Shown: positions 17,735-27,348, counted from the stretch's first letter. The stretch is DNA of 64,000 bases from Pseudomonadales bacterium (GCA_019634925.1 JAHCAL010000002.1:617280-681279), one strand, 5' to 3'. Numbers and translations are program-made. Notes: a model not told the origin generated them from the letters alone.

Positions 17735-18754
17735 TCAGGCCGGGTCTGCGATCCTGAGCAACTGCTTGCCGACGTTGCGGCCCGTAAACAGGCGGTTCAA
17801 CGTATCCGGAATGTTCTCGAAGCCTTCCTGGATGTCCTCCTCGTGGACCAGTTCGCCGCTCCCGATCCACTGGAGCAGTTCCGGCGCGGCTATGTGCGTG
17901 CGATCCATGTAGTCGATGACGATGAATCCCTCCATACGCGCGCGCATGATGACGAGGTTCATGAGGTTGACCGGTCCGGGTTGCGGACTCGTCGCGTTGT
18001 AGGCGGAGATACCGCCGCACAGGACGACGCGGGCGCGCATGTTGATGTGATTGAGCGCCGCTTCGAGTATGGACCCGCCCACGTTGTCGAAAAACACGTC
18101 GACCTTGTGCGGGCAGAGTTCGCCGATGCGCTGATCGACGTTCTCGTGCTTGTAATCGATGACCTCGTCGAATCGGGCGACTTCCTTCAGCCAGCGGCAT
18201 TTGTCCGGTCCACCCGCGATGCCGACCACACGGCACCCCTTGATGCGGGCGATCTGACCGGCGACCGAGCCGGTTGCGCCGGCCGCGCCGGATACGAGCA
18301 CGGTTTCACCGGCTTTCGGTCGACCGAGGTCCAAAAGCCCCCAGTACGCGGTCAGCCCGGTTACACCCAGCACCCCGAGGGCCATGCGCGGTGTGACGCC
18401 GGGCGGCAGTTTCCCGAGTCCGGGCCAGCCGGTGCCCGGGCGAACGACGATGAAGTCCTGCCAGCCGCCGGTCGTCTGCACCAGTTCGCCCGGCGCGAAT
18501 CCGGGGTTGCGCGATTCGACGACCTGGCCCACGCTGCCTGCCCGCATCACCTCGCCGAGCGCAACCGGCGGCAGGTAGCTCTCGCGGTCTTCCATCCAAC
18601 CGCGTTGGGTCGGATCGAACGAGAGGTACAGGTTGCGCACCAGCACTTCGCCGTCGGCCGGCGCGGGGATGGGCGTTTCCCGGTATTCGAAGTTGTCCCG
18701 CGAGACCATCCCGTATGGCCGTTTTGCCAGTACCCACTGTCGGTTGACGTTCAT
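17735..18754 (-). CDS. NADP-dependent zinc-free MDR oxidoreductase (CurA/alkenal-reductase type)
   Basis: The 339-residue protein matches the medium-chain dehydrogenase subfamily that reduces enone double bonds. It opens with NRQWVLAKRPYG, has the SFDPTQRGWM segment, and a nucleotide-binding loop VSGAAGATGSVAGQIA. No catalytic zinc cysteines are present. ATG 18754 follows an AGGAGCAG site. It probably detoxifies reactive alkenals or related enones. It is divergent from the amidase at 18929. Confidence 0.85.
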   Translation of the reverse strand: MNVNRQWVLAKRPYGMVSRDNFEYRETPIPAPADGEVLVRNLYLSFDPTQRGWMEDRESYLPPVALGEVMRAGSVGQVVESRNPGFAPGELVQTTGGWQDFIVVRPGTGWPGLGKLPPGVTPRMALGVLGVTGLTAYWGLLDLGRPKAGETVLVSGAAGATGSVAGQIARIKGCRVVGIAGGPDKCRWLKEVARFDEVIDYKHENVDQRIGELCPHKVDVFFDNVGGSILEAALNHINMRARVVLCGGISAYNATSPQPGPVNLMNLVIMRARMEGFIVIDYMDRTHIAAPELLQWIGSGELVHEEDIQEGFENIPDTLNRLFTGRNVGKQLLRIADPA

Positions 18755-18928
18755 CCACTGCTCCTGGTCGCGATTCGCATTGTCGGCACACGGGCTCGCA
18801 ATCCTCGCGCGTACCCGGCCGGTCCGCGGTTGATTAAATCACCCGCTGGCGTCAGAGTCATCGCGATCACCGGCGCAGCTAGCGCGCCTGAACGTGCGCT
18901 GGCTGCGCGCGCAAACCGGGGGAGAACG

Positions 18929-20383
18929 ATGAGCGAGATCGCGTACCTGTCAGCCACGGAACTGCATCGGAGGATCGCGAGCGGCAAGCTGTCCGCGAGC
19001 GAGCTGCTGGAGACGTATCTCGATCGGATCGACCGGTTCAACGGGATCATCAATGCGGTCGTCGTGGACGTCCGCGACCAGGCTCGAGCGGCAGCCGCGG
19101 CAGTAGACAAGGCGCTGGCAGCCGGGCGTTCCTCTGGACCGCTCGCTGGCATTCCCATGACCATCAAGGAGTCCTACAACCTGGCCGGCACACCGACCAC
19201 GTGGGGCAATCCGGACTGGCGCGGCAACGTGCCGACCAGCGACGCACTTGCCGTCCGCAAACTGAAGGACGCCGGCGCGCTGGTCCTCGGCAAGACCAAT
19301 GTGCCGCTCGCCCTGGCTGACTTCCAGAGCTACAACGACATCTACGGCACCACCAACAATCCCTATGATCCCGCGCGCACGCCGGGCGGATCGTCCGGAG
19401 GTTCGGCCGCCGCGCTGGCCGCCGGCTTCTCGGCGCTCGAGATCGGTTCGGACATCGGAGGATCCATCCGCAATCCCGCGCACTTCTGCGGCGTGTTCGG
19501 GCACAAGCCGACCTGGAACCTGCTGAGTCCGGCCGGCCACTCGGGCCCGGGCGAGAATCGCGCCGGCCCGGACATCGCGGTCATCGGGCCACTGGCCCGA
19601 TCTGCACAGGATCTCGATACCGCCATGCGCATCATGGCTGGCCCGGACGCGATCATGGCGCGGGGCTTTCGCCTCGCGTTGCCGGAAATGCCGGCCGACG
19701 GGTTGCGCGGCATGCGCGTGGCGGTGTGGCGCGACGACGAACTGTGCCCCGTCTCGGCCGAAGTCCGCGGCCGCGTCGACCTCGTCGCACGGATGCTTGC
19801 CGATCGCGGTGCGCGGGTCGATTTCGATGCTCGACCGGATTTCGGATCGGACCACAGCCACCGCACGTACCAGGATCTGCTCCAGGCGACCATGTCGGCG
19901 CGCATGCCCGACTCGGACTACGAAAGCCTGCGCCGCTACGTCGCGACCCTCGATCCCGACGATGACAGCAATACCGCACGCGTGCTGCGCGCACAGGTCT
20001 CGAGTTTCAAGGACTGGAGCGCCGCCAACGAGCTGCGCCACCGCCTGCGCTGGCAGTGGCACGCATTCTTCGAGCGCTACGACCTGCTGCTGACCCCGAT
20101 CATGCCGACCGCCGCGTTCCCGCACGACCACCGACCGTTCGGCGAGCGGACGATCCAGGTCGACAACCTGGAATACCCCTACTTCCAGCAGGTTTTCTGG
20201 GCAGGGCTCACCGGCGTCGCGCACCTGCCGTCCACGGTCATTCCGACGGGACTCAACGATGCCGGCCTGCCGATCGGATTGCAGCTGGTCGGCCCGGAGT
20301 ATGCGGACCTGATCACCATCGGTGCGGCGCGAGAGCTCGAAGCCGACGGCTGCCGCTTCACGCCACCCCCGGGCTACGCCTGA
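18929..20383 (+). CDS. Amidase signature family hydrolase
   Basis: A 484-residue amidase. ATG 18929 is chosen because a G-rich ribosome site (GGGGGAG) precedes it; the open frame runs far upstream without coding character. The Ser-cisSer-Lys triad is complete: K80 (MTIKESYN), S155/S156 in GGSSGG, and nucleophile S179 in DIGGSIRNPAHF. These enzymes hydrolyse amides in the cytoplasm, with broad and unpredictable substrates. It is followed after 16 nt by the mevalonate operon and may be co-transcribed with it. Confidence 0.85.
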   Translation: MSEIAYLSATELHRRIASGKLSASELLETYLDRIDRFNGIINAVVVDVRDQARAAAAAVDKALAAGRSSGPLAGIPMTIKESYNLAGTPTTWGNPDWRGNVPTSDALAVRKLKDAGALVLGKTNVPLALADFQSYNDIYGTTNNPYDPARTPGGSSGGSAAALAAGFSALEIGSDIGGSIRNPAHFCGVFGHKPTWNLLSPAGHSGPGENRAGPDIAVIGPLARSAQDLDTAMRIMAGPDAIMARGFRLALPEMPADGLRGMRVAVWRDDELCPVSAEVRGRVDLVARMLADRGARVDFDARPDFGSDHSHRTYQDLLQATMSARMPDSDYESLRRYVATLDPDDDSNTARVLRAQVSSFKDWSAANELRHRLRWQWHAFFERYDLLLTPIMPTAAFPHDHRPFGERTIQVDNLEYPYFQQVFWAGLTGVAHLPSTVIPTGLNDAGLPIGLQLVGPEYADLITIGAARELEADGCRFTPPPGYA

Positions 20384-20399
20384 CGTTTCCGGCTGCACC

Positions 20400-21338
20400 G
20401 TGACCACCATTGCGTACGCGCACCCAAACATCGCGCTGATCAAGTACTGGGGAAAAGCCCCGGACCAGGGCAACGTTCCGGCGACACCCTCCCTCTCGGT
20501 GACCCTCGACACGCTGGTGACCCGTACGGCGATCGAAACGGCCGATGCGGATCGTTTCGAACTCGACGGCAGACCGGTGGAGGACAAAAAACTGGCGGCA
20601 TGCCTCGCGGATCTGCGCGCGCACTACGACGTTCCACCACTCGTGATCCGATCGCGGAACAACTTCCCGACCGCGGCCGGGCTCGCGTCTTCCGCTTCCG
20701 GTTTTGCCGCACTCGTGACCGCCATCGACGGCCACTGCCGCCTCGGGATGGATGCTGCCACGCGATCCACCTTCGCGCGCCGCGCATCCGGTTCCGCCGC
20801 GCGGTCGATATTCGGCGGATTCGTGGCCCTCGACGGGCCGGACTGGGCCGCGCGGCCGCTGCTGGAGCGCGCGGACTGGCCGCTGCGCGTCGTCGTCGCA
20901 GTCACCTCGGCGGCGCCGAAGGCCGTCGCCTCGTCGGCCGGGATGCGGCTCTCGATGGCTTCGCCCTTTTATCCGGCCTGGGTGACCAGCACACACGAGG
21001 ATTTCCGCCTGGCGGTCGACCATGTGCGGAATCGGGACTTCGACGCCCTCGCCGAGCTCGCCGAGCACAGCTGCCTGAAGATGCACGGCCTCATGCTGGC
21101 CACGCGCCCCGGTCTCGTGTACTGGAACCCCGTGACCCTCGAGTGCCTGCACCGGATTCGCGCGCTGCGCGCCGCGGGGCTACCGGTCTTCTGCACCATC
21201 GACGCGGGACCCCAGGTCAAGGCCATCTGTCTCCCGGAAGCCGCCGGGCGGGTCGCCGCCGAACTGCGCGCGATCCCGGGTGTGATCGAGATACTCGAGA
21301 TCGGCCTCGGTTCCGGCGCATCGCTGGAAGCGCCGTGA
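20400..21338 (+). CDS. mvaD: Diphosphomevalonate decarboxylase
   Basis: The protein has 312 residues from GTG 20400; an ATG-initiated frame from 20322 would overlap the amidase by 62 nt. It has the GHMP-fold decarboxylase signatures AHPNIALIKYWGK (residues 7-19), PTAAGLASSASG (90-101) and a C-terminal TIDAGPQVK block carrying the likely catalytic aspartate. It converts mevalonate 5-diphosphate to isopentenyl diphosphate with ATP. Next come a GHMP kinase and an HMG-CoA reductase/mevalonate kinase, so this is a mevalonate-pathway operon, unusual in a gammaproteobacterium. Confidence 0.9.
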   Translation: MTTIAYAHPNIALIKYWGKAPDQGNVPATPSLSVTLDTLVTRTAIETADADRFELDGRPVEDKKLAACLADLRAHYDVPPLVIRSRNNFPTAAGLASSASGFAALVTAIDGHCRLGMDAATRSTFARRASGSAARSIFGGFVALDGPDWAARPLLERADWPLRVVVAVTSAAPKAVASSAGMRLSMASPFYPAWVTSTHEDFRLAVDHVRNRDFDALAELAEHSCLKMHGLMLATRPGLVYWNPVTLECLHRIRALRAAGLPVFCTIDAGPQVKAICLPEAAGRVAAELRAIPGVIEILEIGLGSGASLEAP

Positions 21339-21349
21339 CCGGATCGACG

Positions 21350-22366
21350 ATGAACGTGGTCACGGCACGTGCGCCGGGCAAGGTGGTGCTCTGGGGCGAG
21401 TACGCCGTACTTGCCGGGGCGCCCGCCATGGTCATGGCGGTGGATCGTTACGCAGCGTGCACGATCGAACCGGTACTCGAACACGATGCGACCCCGGGCG
21501 CACAGGCGTCCGGCTGGGTGTTCACGAGCCTCGGATTTCGCTCCGCGCCGGCCTGCCTGACACTGGAAGCGCTCTGCAGTGGATCGCCTCCGCCTGTCGA
21601 CTCGCCCGCCTTCACGGCCTGGCATGTCGTGCACGCGCTCGGCAGCGAAACGCTGCCTGAATCGGCGCGTGTGCAGGTCGATACACGGGGGTTTTACCAG
21701 GGCGACGAGAAACTCGGCATCGGCTCGAGCGCGGCCGTCTGCGTTGCGCTGTACCTGGCATTCTGCAGCCTGACGGGGCGCACCCCCGCGTTCGACACGG
21801 TCGCGGCCATCCATCATGGACTGCAGGGCAACCGCGGCAGCGGCATCGACATCGCGGCCGCCTGGTACGGTGGGCTCCTGCGCTTCCAGCGCGCACCGAC
21901 CGGGAGTCCCGACCCATCGATCACCCGTTCGAGCCTGCCGGTCGGCATGGCGTCTGCGTTCATCTGGACCGGACACGCGTCCTCCACCACCCGACACCTC
22001 GCCCGGTTCGCGGAGTGGCAGGCACACGGCCGCGTGGCCGAACTCGACGCCCTGGTGGAAGCCTCGGCCGCACTTTTCGAACCGACCGACTGGTGGGATC
22101 GCCTTGCTCACTACGCTCTTTGCCTGAAGTCACTGGACCGGGCTGCCGACCTCGGCATCTACGGGCTCGCCCACGCAGAACTCGACCGGCTTGCGGCGCG
22201 CGCCGGAGTCGTCTACAAACCGTGCGGCGCGGGTGGCGGCGACATCGGCGCTGTGTTCGCACCCGACGCGACCGCGCTCGCCGCGTTCGTCGAAAACGCG
22301 CGTTTGAAGGGTTTTGCCAGGATCATGCTGGAGACTGCATCGGATGGCTTCCAACTCGGCCGCTAG
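21350..22366 (+). CDS. GHMP kinase, probable phosphomevalonate kinase
   Basis: A 338-residue GHMP kinase. ATG 21350 is used; GTG 21335 overlaps the mvaD stop (GTGA) and is also possible. Motifs are APGKVVLWGEYAVL near the N-terminus and a glycine-rich ATP loop KLGIGSSAAV. GEYAVL with tyrosine is more typical of phosphomevalonate kinase than mevalonate kinase. Mevalonate kinase is already supplied by the downstream fusion, which supports the phosphomevalonate role by elimination. Its 3' end overlaps the fusion gene by 23 nt. Confidence 0.75.
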   Translation: MNVVTARAPGKVVLWGEYAVLAGAPAMVMAVDRYAACTIEPVLEHDATPGAQASGWVFTSLGFRSAPACLTLEALCSGSPPPVDSPAFTAWHVVHALGSETLPESARVQVDTRGFYQGDEKLGIGSSAAVCVALYLAFCSLTGRTPAFDTVAAIHHGLQGNRGSGIDIAAAWYGGLLRFQRAPTGSPDPSITRSSLPVGMASAFIWTGHASSTTRHLARFAEWQAHGRVAELDALVEASAALFEPTDWWDRLAHYALCLKSLDRAADLGIYGLAHAELDRLAARAGVVYKPCGAGGGDIGAVFAPDATALAAFVENARLKGFARIMLETASDGFQLGR

Positions 22367-24617
22367 CGAAGGCGCTCGGATCCCGAATTTCTTCCGGATG
22401 AGCATCGGCGAGCGCATCGCCGCGCTGCATCGGCGCGGTCTGCTCGACGACGCGGACCTGCGCGCCCTCACGACGGGCGATCACACACTGCGCCTCCCGG
22501 TCGCGGACAAGATGATCGAAAACGTGATCGGCGTGTTCGGCCTGCCGCTCGGGGTCGCGCTGAATTTCCTGATCAACGGCCGGGACTACGTCGTTCCCCT
22601 GGTGGTCGAAGAGCCATCCATCGTCGCCGGGCTTTCCGGCGCCGCGCGCATCGCGCGGCTCGGCGGCGGCTACGAGGTGTCGACGACGGATCCGATCCTG
22701 ATCGGCCAGGTTCAGACCGTGAACGTCGACGACGTCGAACGCGCACGCGCCGCGCTGCTCGACCGGCGCGACGACATCCTGGCGCTGGCGAACAGCCTGC
22801 ACCCCAAGATGCAGGCACGCGGTGGCGGCGCGCTCGATATCGAGGTGTTCCACCATCGTGCGCCCGAGGACGGCCGCGACATGCTGGTCCTGCACCTGCT
22901 GGTCGACACGCGCGATGCCATGGGCGCCAACCTGGTGAATACCATGTGCGAGGGAATCGCATCGCTGGTGGAGACGATCACCGGCGGCAAGGTTTTCCTG
23001 CGCATCCTGTCGAACCTCACCGACCGCGCGCTGGCCCGCGCGAGCGTACGCATTCCGGCACGCAATCTCGAAGGCAAGGGCTACACCGGGGAAGAGGTCC
23101 GCGACGGCATCATCCTGGCCAACGATCTGGCGCTGGTCGATCCCTATCGTGCCGCGACCCACAACAAGGGGATCATGAACGGCATCGACGCGGTAGCGAT
23201 CGCGACCGGCAACGACTGGCGCGCGATCGAAGCCGCCGCCCACGCCTACGCCGCCCGCTCCGGCCGTTACCGCGGCCTCACCCGCTGGTACCGCAACGTG
23301 GCCGGCGACCTGGTCGGCGAGATAGAAGTCCCGATGAAGGTCGGCACGGTGGGCGGTTCGCTGGAAACCAATCCGAGCGTGCGCATCAACCACCGGCTGC
23401 TCGGCTCGCCGAGCGCGACCGAACTGGCCGGGGTCATGGCCGCAGTGGGCCTGGCGCAGAATTTCGCCGCGCTGCGCGCGCTGTCCACCGACGGCATCCA
23501 GCAGAACCACATGACCCTGCACGCACGCAGCGTCGCGAGCGCGGCGAAGGTCCCCGAGGCACTGTTCGATACGGTCGTGGAAGCGCTCATCGAGTCCGGC
23601 GAGATCAAGGTCTGGAAAGCCCAGGAAATACTTGCCGGATTGGCACGGAAGTCGAGCCAGCCGGATACCACCGAACGCAGCAGCGCCTGCGGCAAGGTGA
23701 TCCTGCTTGGCGAGCATGCGGTGGTCTACGGCCGTCCCGCCATCGCGCTGCCGATACCACTGGCCGTGGAGGCGGTGGTGCGACGCGGCGGCAGTGGCGT
23801 CAACCTGGTCATTCCGCGCTGGGGCCTCGAGCAGAAGGTCCGTGCCGGCGCGACGCCGGGCGTCAGCGGTATGCTGTACACGTTGCTCGAGACCCTCGGG
23901 CTCGCGGAAGAATCGATGACCGTCGAGGTCATCCCGCACGTGCCGCGCGCGATGGGACTCGGCGGCTCGTCGGCACTCGCCGTCGCGGTGATCCGTGCAC
24001 TGGACCACGCGTTCCGGCTCGGGCTCGACGACGCGACGGTCAACGCCCACGCCTACGAGTGCGAGAAGTTCGCGCACGGCACGCCCTCCGGCATCGACAA
24101 CACCATCGCGACCTACGGGATGCCGCTCCTGTTTCAGCGCGGCGCCGGCGCGGACCCGACCGCCGATCTGCCGGCCCGGCCGCCTCGCATCGAGGAGCTG
24201 ACCCTCGGCGCACCCCTGCCGCTGGTCATCGGCATCACCGGCCGCGAGAGCCTGACCGCGAACACCGTTGCCCGGGTACGCCACATACGGGACGCGCACC
24301 CCGCCCGCTACGATGCGATCTTCGACGCCATGGCGGAACTCACCCGCAACGGCGTAGCCGCCCTCAGGGACGCGAACCTCGGCGAACTCGGTCAGCTCAT
24401 GAATCTCTGTCAGGGCTATCTGAACGCGCTGCAGGTATCGAGCCCGGAACTCGAGGAACTGATCCACATCGCACGCGAACATGGGGCGCTGGGCGCCAAG
24501 CTGACCGGCGGTGGCGGTGGCGGTTCAATGATCGCCCTGTGTCCCGAGCGGCAGGACGAAGTGGTCACAGCCATGGAACAGGCCGGGTACCGGGCGCTGG
24601 CGATCACGATCGGCTGA
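22344..24617 (+). CDS. HMG-CoA reductase / mevalonate kinase fusion protein
   Basis: One uninterrupted 757-residue frame. Residues 20-435 are class II HMG-CoA reductase with the catalytic set E89/E90 (VVEEPSIVAG), K275 (THNKGIMNG), D291 (ATGNDWRA) and H389 (QQNHMTLHARS). After a short linker (436-447), residues 448-757 are mevalonate kinase with GKVILLGEHAVVYG (450-463), the ATP loop MGLGGSSA (537-544), catalytic D585 (SGIDNTIATYG) and a C-terminal KLTGGGGGG loop. It should perform HMG-CoA to mevalonate to 5-phosphomevalonate in one polypeptide. ATG 22344 overlaps the preceding kinase gene. HMG-CoA synthase is not in the window. Confidence 0.9.
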   Translation: MASNSAASEGARIPNFFRMSIGERIAALHRRGLLDDADLRALTTGDHTLRLPVADKMIENVIGVFGLPLGVALNFLINGRDYVVPLVVEEPSIVAGLSGAARIARLGGGYEVSTTDPILIGQVQTVNVDDVERARAALLDRRDDILALANSLHPKMQARGGGALDIEVFHHRAPEDGRDMLVLHLLVDTRDAMGANLVNTMCEGIASLVETITGGKVFLRILSNLTDRALARASVRIPARNLEGKGYTGEEVRDGIILANDLALVDPYRAATHNKGIMNGIDAVAIATGNDWRAIEAAAHAYAARSGRYRGLTRWYRNVAGDLVGEIEVPMKVGTVGGSLETNPSVRINHRLLGSPSATELAGVMAAVGLAQNFAALRALSTDGIQQNHMTLHARSVASAAKVPEALFDTVVEALIESGEIKVWKAQEILAGLARKSSQPDTTERSSACGKVILLGEHAVVYGRPAIALPIPLAVEAVVRRGGSGVNLVIPRWGLEQKVRAGATPGVSGMLYTLLETLGLAEESMTVEVIPHVPRAMGLGGSSALAVAVIRALDHAFRLGLDDATVNAHAYECEKFAHGTPSGIDNTIATYGMPLLFQRGAGADPTADLPARPPRIEELTLGAPLPLVIGITGRESLTANTVARVRHIRDAHPARYDAIFDAMAELTRNGVAALRDANLGELGQLMNLCQGYLNALQVSSPELEELIHIAREHGALGAKLTGGGGGGSMIALCPERQDEVVTAMEQAGYRALAITIG

Positions 24618-24623
24618 ATGCAG

Positions 24624-24645
24624 GCGCGCCGAAGGCGCGCACTCA
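24624..24645 (-). repeat. REP-like hairpin, copy 1
   Basis: GCGCGCC-GAA-GGCGCGC followed by ACTCA. Read on the minus strand, the TGA of the adjacent gene (24643-24645) is the first part of the element, followed by the hairpin. It sits between two convergent genes and could terminate both. Confidence 0.6.
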
Positions 24646-25134
24646 GTCAGGGTCGGCGAGCGTGAGTCGCGACGTATCGGGCGCGGGCGGAGGGGGTGGA
24701 CCCGGATCGGCGAGCGGCAGGCTCGGGTCGGCGAGTTCGAGATGGCTGGTGTCGATTTCGCGCGGCTCCCAGCGTGTGCGTTCGTCCTCGCGGAGTACGT
24801 CACTGCCGACGGGCAGCACCTGCACGTCCAGACCGGCCGGGGCCGCCTCGGATTGCGCATCCGTCAGCGCGGGATCCGCCGGCGCAGGTTCCGCAGGCGC
24901 GGATGCAGATGCCGCAATGCGCAGCCGCGCACCGGCCTTATGGAACGCGGCCTGCAGACGCGCGGCATAGTCCTTGTCGGCGGCTTCCTTCACGACGACC
25001 GTCTGGCCGGAGAACAGCCGGTCGAGCTTCGCGTCGTCGAGCGACAGCAGCTGACCGAGCTTCCGGCGCACCACCGCCGGGTGCTGCCCTTCCAGCACTT
25101 CACCGCGGAACACCAGCCGATAGGTATCGCTCAT
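24643..25134 (-). CDS. Unrecognised 163-aa protein with LADP-type C-terminal repeats
   Basis: The first 70 residues look like a small folded domain (YRLVFRGEVLEG, LFSGQTVVVKEA) that I have seen at the N-terminus of uncharacterised proteobacterial proteins but cannot name. Residues 75-110 are rich in Ala and Pro and probably disordered. The C-terminus repeats a short motif: DTSHLELADP, LPLADPG, then DTSRLTLADPD, separated by a proline run. There is no signal peptide or membrane segment. Its stop codon lies inside REP-like copy 1. It is divergent from the alcohol dehydrogenase at 25237. Function unknown. Confidence 0.65.
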   Translation of the reverse strand: MSDTYRLVFRGEVLEGQHPAVVRRKLGQLLSLDDAKLDRLFSGQTVVVKEAADKDYAARLQAAFHKAGARLRIAASASAPAEPAPADPALTDAQSEAAPAGLDVQVLPVGSDVLREDERTRWEPREIDTSHLELADPSLPLADPGPPPPPAPDTSRLTLADPD

Positions 25135-25236
25135 GAGCGCATTCTAGTCCGGCTTCCACCGCGCCGCCCGCGACGTTGCGCACACCTTCCGTTCCGGTCA
25201 AGATCGGGCACAGTCGATTTCGGGGAGATTTGCAGC

Positions 25237-26328
25237 ATGGGTACTCCAGCGCGCGTGGTCGTACTCCCGCAGGGGACGTCGAAACTCAGGATCGAATCGC
25301 TCGAACTGCCGGACCCGGGGCCGACCCAGGTGGTGGTCAAGCTGTTCGCATCCGGTATCTGCCACTCGCAGCTGCACCAGATGCATCGCCCGCGCCAGAC
25401 GCCGGTGATCCTCGGTCACGAAGCCACCGGCACCGTGCTCGAGACCGGCAGCGCGGTCAACCACGTCCAGCCCGGCGATATCGTGCTGGTCACCTGGGTA
25501 CCCCGCAACGCAACGGCCGCCTCGCGCCTGCCCGTGCGCGCCACACTGGCGGTGCAGGATGGCATCGCGCAGTCGGAGAACGTATTCACCTGGGCTGACC
25601 ATACCATCGCGGACGAACAGTACGTGGTCAAGGTCGACCCGGACATCAGCCGTGACGTCACCGCCATCATCGGCTGCGCGGTCATGACCGGGGCCGGCGC
25701 CGTGATCAACACCGCCGCGGTTCAGCCAGGCGAAAGCGTCGCAGTGTTCGGTGTCGGCGGCGTCGGTCTCTCGGCCATCGTGGGCGCCAAGGTGGCAGGG
25801 GCTGCGCCGATCATCGCCGTGGACCTGGACGACACCAAGCTGGAGTTCGCCAAGCGATTCGGCGCGACCCACGGCATCAACGCGAGCCGCGAAGACCCGG
25901 TCGCGGCCATTCATGCGCTGACCGCCCGTCCGGACCGCTTCACCATCCTCGGCACGCCGGTGAGCGGGGTCGACTACGCCTTCGACTGCATCGGGATCAG
26001 AAAGACCATGGAGCAGATCGTGCCGGCCTGCCGCACCGGGCATTTCGGCGCGCGGGACGGCGGCACGGCAGTGCTGGTCGGCGTGCCCGGCACACCGGTC
26101 GAACTCAATGCAATGGACGTGCTGCTGCACGAAAAACACTTCATCGGCAGCATCGGCGGTTCGTGTGCGCCGGACCGCGATTTCCCGCGGTTCCTCGAGT
26201 GGCAGCAGAACGGTGATCTCGATCTCGACGCGATGGTCACCGCACGTTACCGGATCGACGATATCAACGAGGCCGCCGCAGCGCTCGAACAGGGCCGCAT
26301 CCGCGGTCGGGCGATACTCGAGTTCTGA
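25237..26328 (+). CDS. Zinc-type alcohol dehydrogenase family oxidoreductase
   Basis: This encodes 363 residues from ATG 25237, preceded by GGGGAG. Catalytic zinc ligands are visible (ICHSQLHQ and GHEATG), and the Rossmann loop is VFGVGGVGLSAIVGA. The overall pattern is class III alcohol-dehydrogenase-like. However, the lobe that normally holds four structural-zinc cysteines is replaced by NATAASRLPVRATLAVQDG without cysteine, so the structural zinc is absent. The substrate is an alcohol, aldehyde or thiol adduct, not assignable. The next gene starts 41 nt downstream. Confidence 0.8.
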   Translation: MGTPARVVVLPQGTSKLRIESLELPDPGPTQVVVKLFASGICHSQLHQMHRPRQTPVILGHEATGTVLETGSAVNHVQPGDIVLVTWVPRNATAASRLPVRATLAVQDGIAQSENVFTWADHTIADEQYVVKVDPDISRDVTAIIGCAVMTGAGAVINTAAVQPGESVAVFGVGGVGLSAIVGAKVAGAAPIIAVDLDDTKLEFAKRFGATHGINASREDPVAAIHALTARPDRFTILGTPVSGVDYAFDCIGIRKTMEQIVPACRTGHFGARDGGTAVLVGVPGTPVELNAMDVLLHEKHFIGSIGGSCAPDRDFPRFLEWQQNGDLDLDAMVTARYRIDDINEAAAALEQGRIRGRAILEF

Positions 26329-26369
26329 GGCGTGAAGCACACGCCCGGCACGGGTCGGCTGCGCCGCGC

Positions 26370-27224
26370 ATGACGCTGCCGATCGGCGACTTCCGATACC
26401 GTCCCGGCGCCCGCCTCGACGCGTACCCGACCTTGTGGAAAGTGGTCAAGGATGCGCCCGACCAGCTGCGCGCATCCATCGAGCGCCTGTCGGAACTGCA
26501 GGAAGTCCTCTACGCGCACAACCGGCGTTCGGTACTGCTCGTCTTCCAGGGCATGGACGCAGCGGGCAAGGACAGTACGATCAAGTACGTCACCAGCGGC
26601 GTGAATCCGGCCGGTTTTCAGGTCTTCAACTTCAGCCAGCCGACCCGCAAGGAGCTCGACCACAGTTACCTGTGGGCTTACTGGCAGGCCATGCCCGAGC
26701 GTGGCCGCATCGGGATCTTCAACCGCTCGTACTACGAGGAGGTACTCGTCGTCAGGGTGCATCCGGAGATCATCGAGTCGCGGCCGCTCCCACACGAGAC
26801 GATCGACGAGACGTTCTGGGCCAACCGGCTCGATGACATCCGCAACCTGGAGCGACACCTCGCACAGAGCGGTACGCTGGTACTGAAATTTTTCCTGAAC
26901 GTTTCCAGGGGCGAGCAGAAATCGCGTTTGCTCGCTCGCCTGAAACGCCCCGACAAGCACTGGAAATACGATCCGCGGGATCTCGACGAGCGCGACCACT
27001 GGAACGACTACCAGCGGGTCTACCAGGCAGCCATCGAGGCGACCCACACCGAAGAGTCGCCCTGGTACGTGGTGCCGGCGGACCACAAGTGGACCATGCG
27101 CGCCCTGGTGGCAAAGATCATCTGTCACGAGGTCGGCCGCCTCGACATCCACTACCCTCCGCCCGCCCCGGACCATGAGGCACTGGTGCAGGAGGCGATC
27201 CGGCGCCTGGAGTCAGAGGGCTGA
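26370..27224 (+). CDS. PPK2-family polyphosphate:nucleotide phosphotransferase
   Basis: A 284-residue one-domain PPK2. It has Walker A FQGMDAAGKD (residues 59-68), the lid-adjacent FNFSQPTRKELDHSYLW segment, and a Walker B-like region GIFNRSYYEEVLV. The C-terminal HKWTMRALVAKII block is also typical. PPK2 enzymes phosphorylate nucleoside mono- or diphosphates from polyphosphate. Which class (AMP or ADP acceptor) cannot be settled by eye. It lies 41 nt behind the alcohol dehydrogenase. Confidence 0.9.
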   Translation: MTLPIGDFRYRPGARLDAYPTLWKVVKDAPDQLRASIERLSELQEVLYAHNRRSVLLVFQGMDAAGKDSTIKYVTSGVNPAGFQVFNFSQPTRKELDHSYLWAYWQAMPERGRIGIFNRSYYEEVLVVRVHPEIIESRPLPHETIDETFWANRLDDIRNLERHLAQSGTLVLKFFLNVSRGEQKSRLLARLKRPDKHWKYDPRDLDERDHWNDYQRVYQAAIEATHTEESPWYVVPADHKWTMRALVAKIICHEVGRLDIHYPPPAPDHEALVQEAIRRLESEG

Positions 27225-27348
27225 TCGAAACGCACCCGCACGGCCGCAGCAGGCGAGCCCACGGCGCGAAAATCGGCCCGCTAACGCCCGGAATTACTGG
27301 CCTTTTCGGTTTTGTGTGATATCGTGGGCGCCCCGCTAACCAAGCCAC

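Noticed and set aside
17711..18928. Upstream extension of the amidase frame to about 890 codons
   Set aside because: The extension overlaps the minus-strand reductase, lacks any domain and has a Shine-Dalgarno-supported start at 18929 instead.
22323..24482. Long antisense ORF of 719 codons opposite the mevalonate fusion
   Set aside because: It is a high-GC shadow frame of a well-supported gene, has no family motif and no ribosome site.
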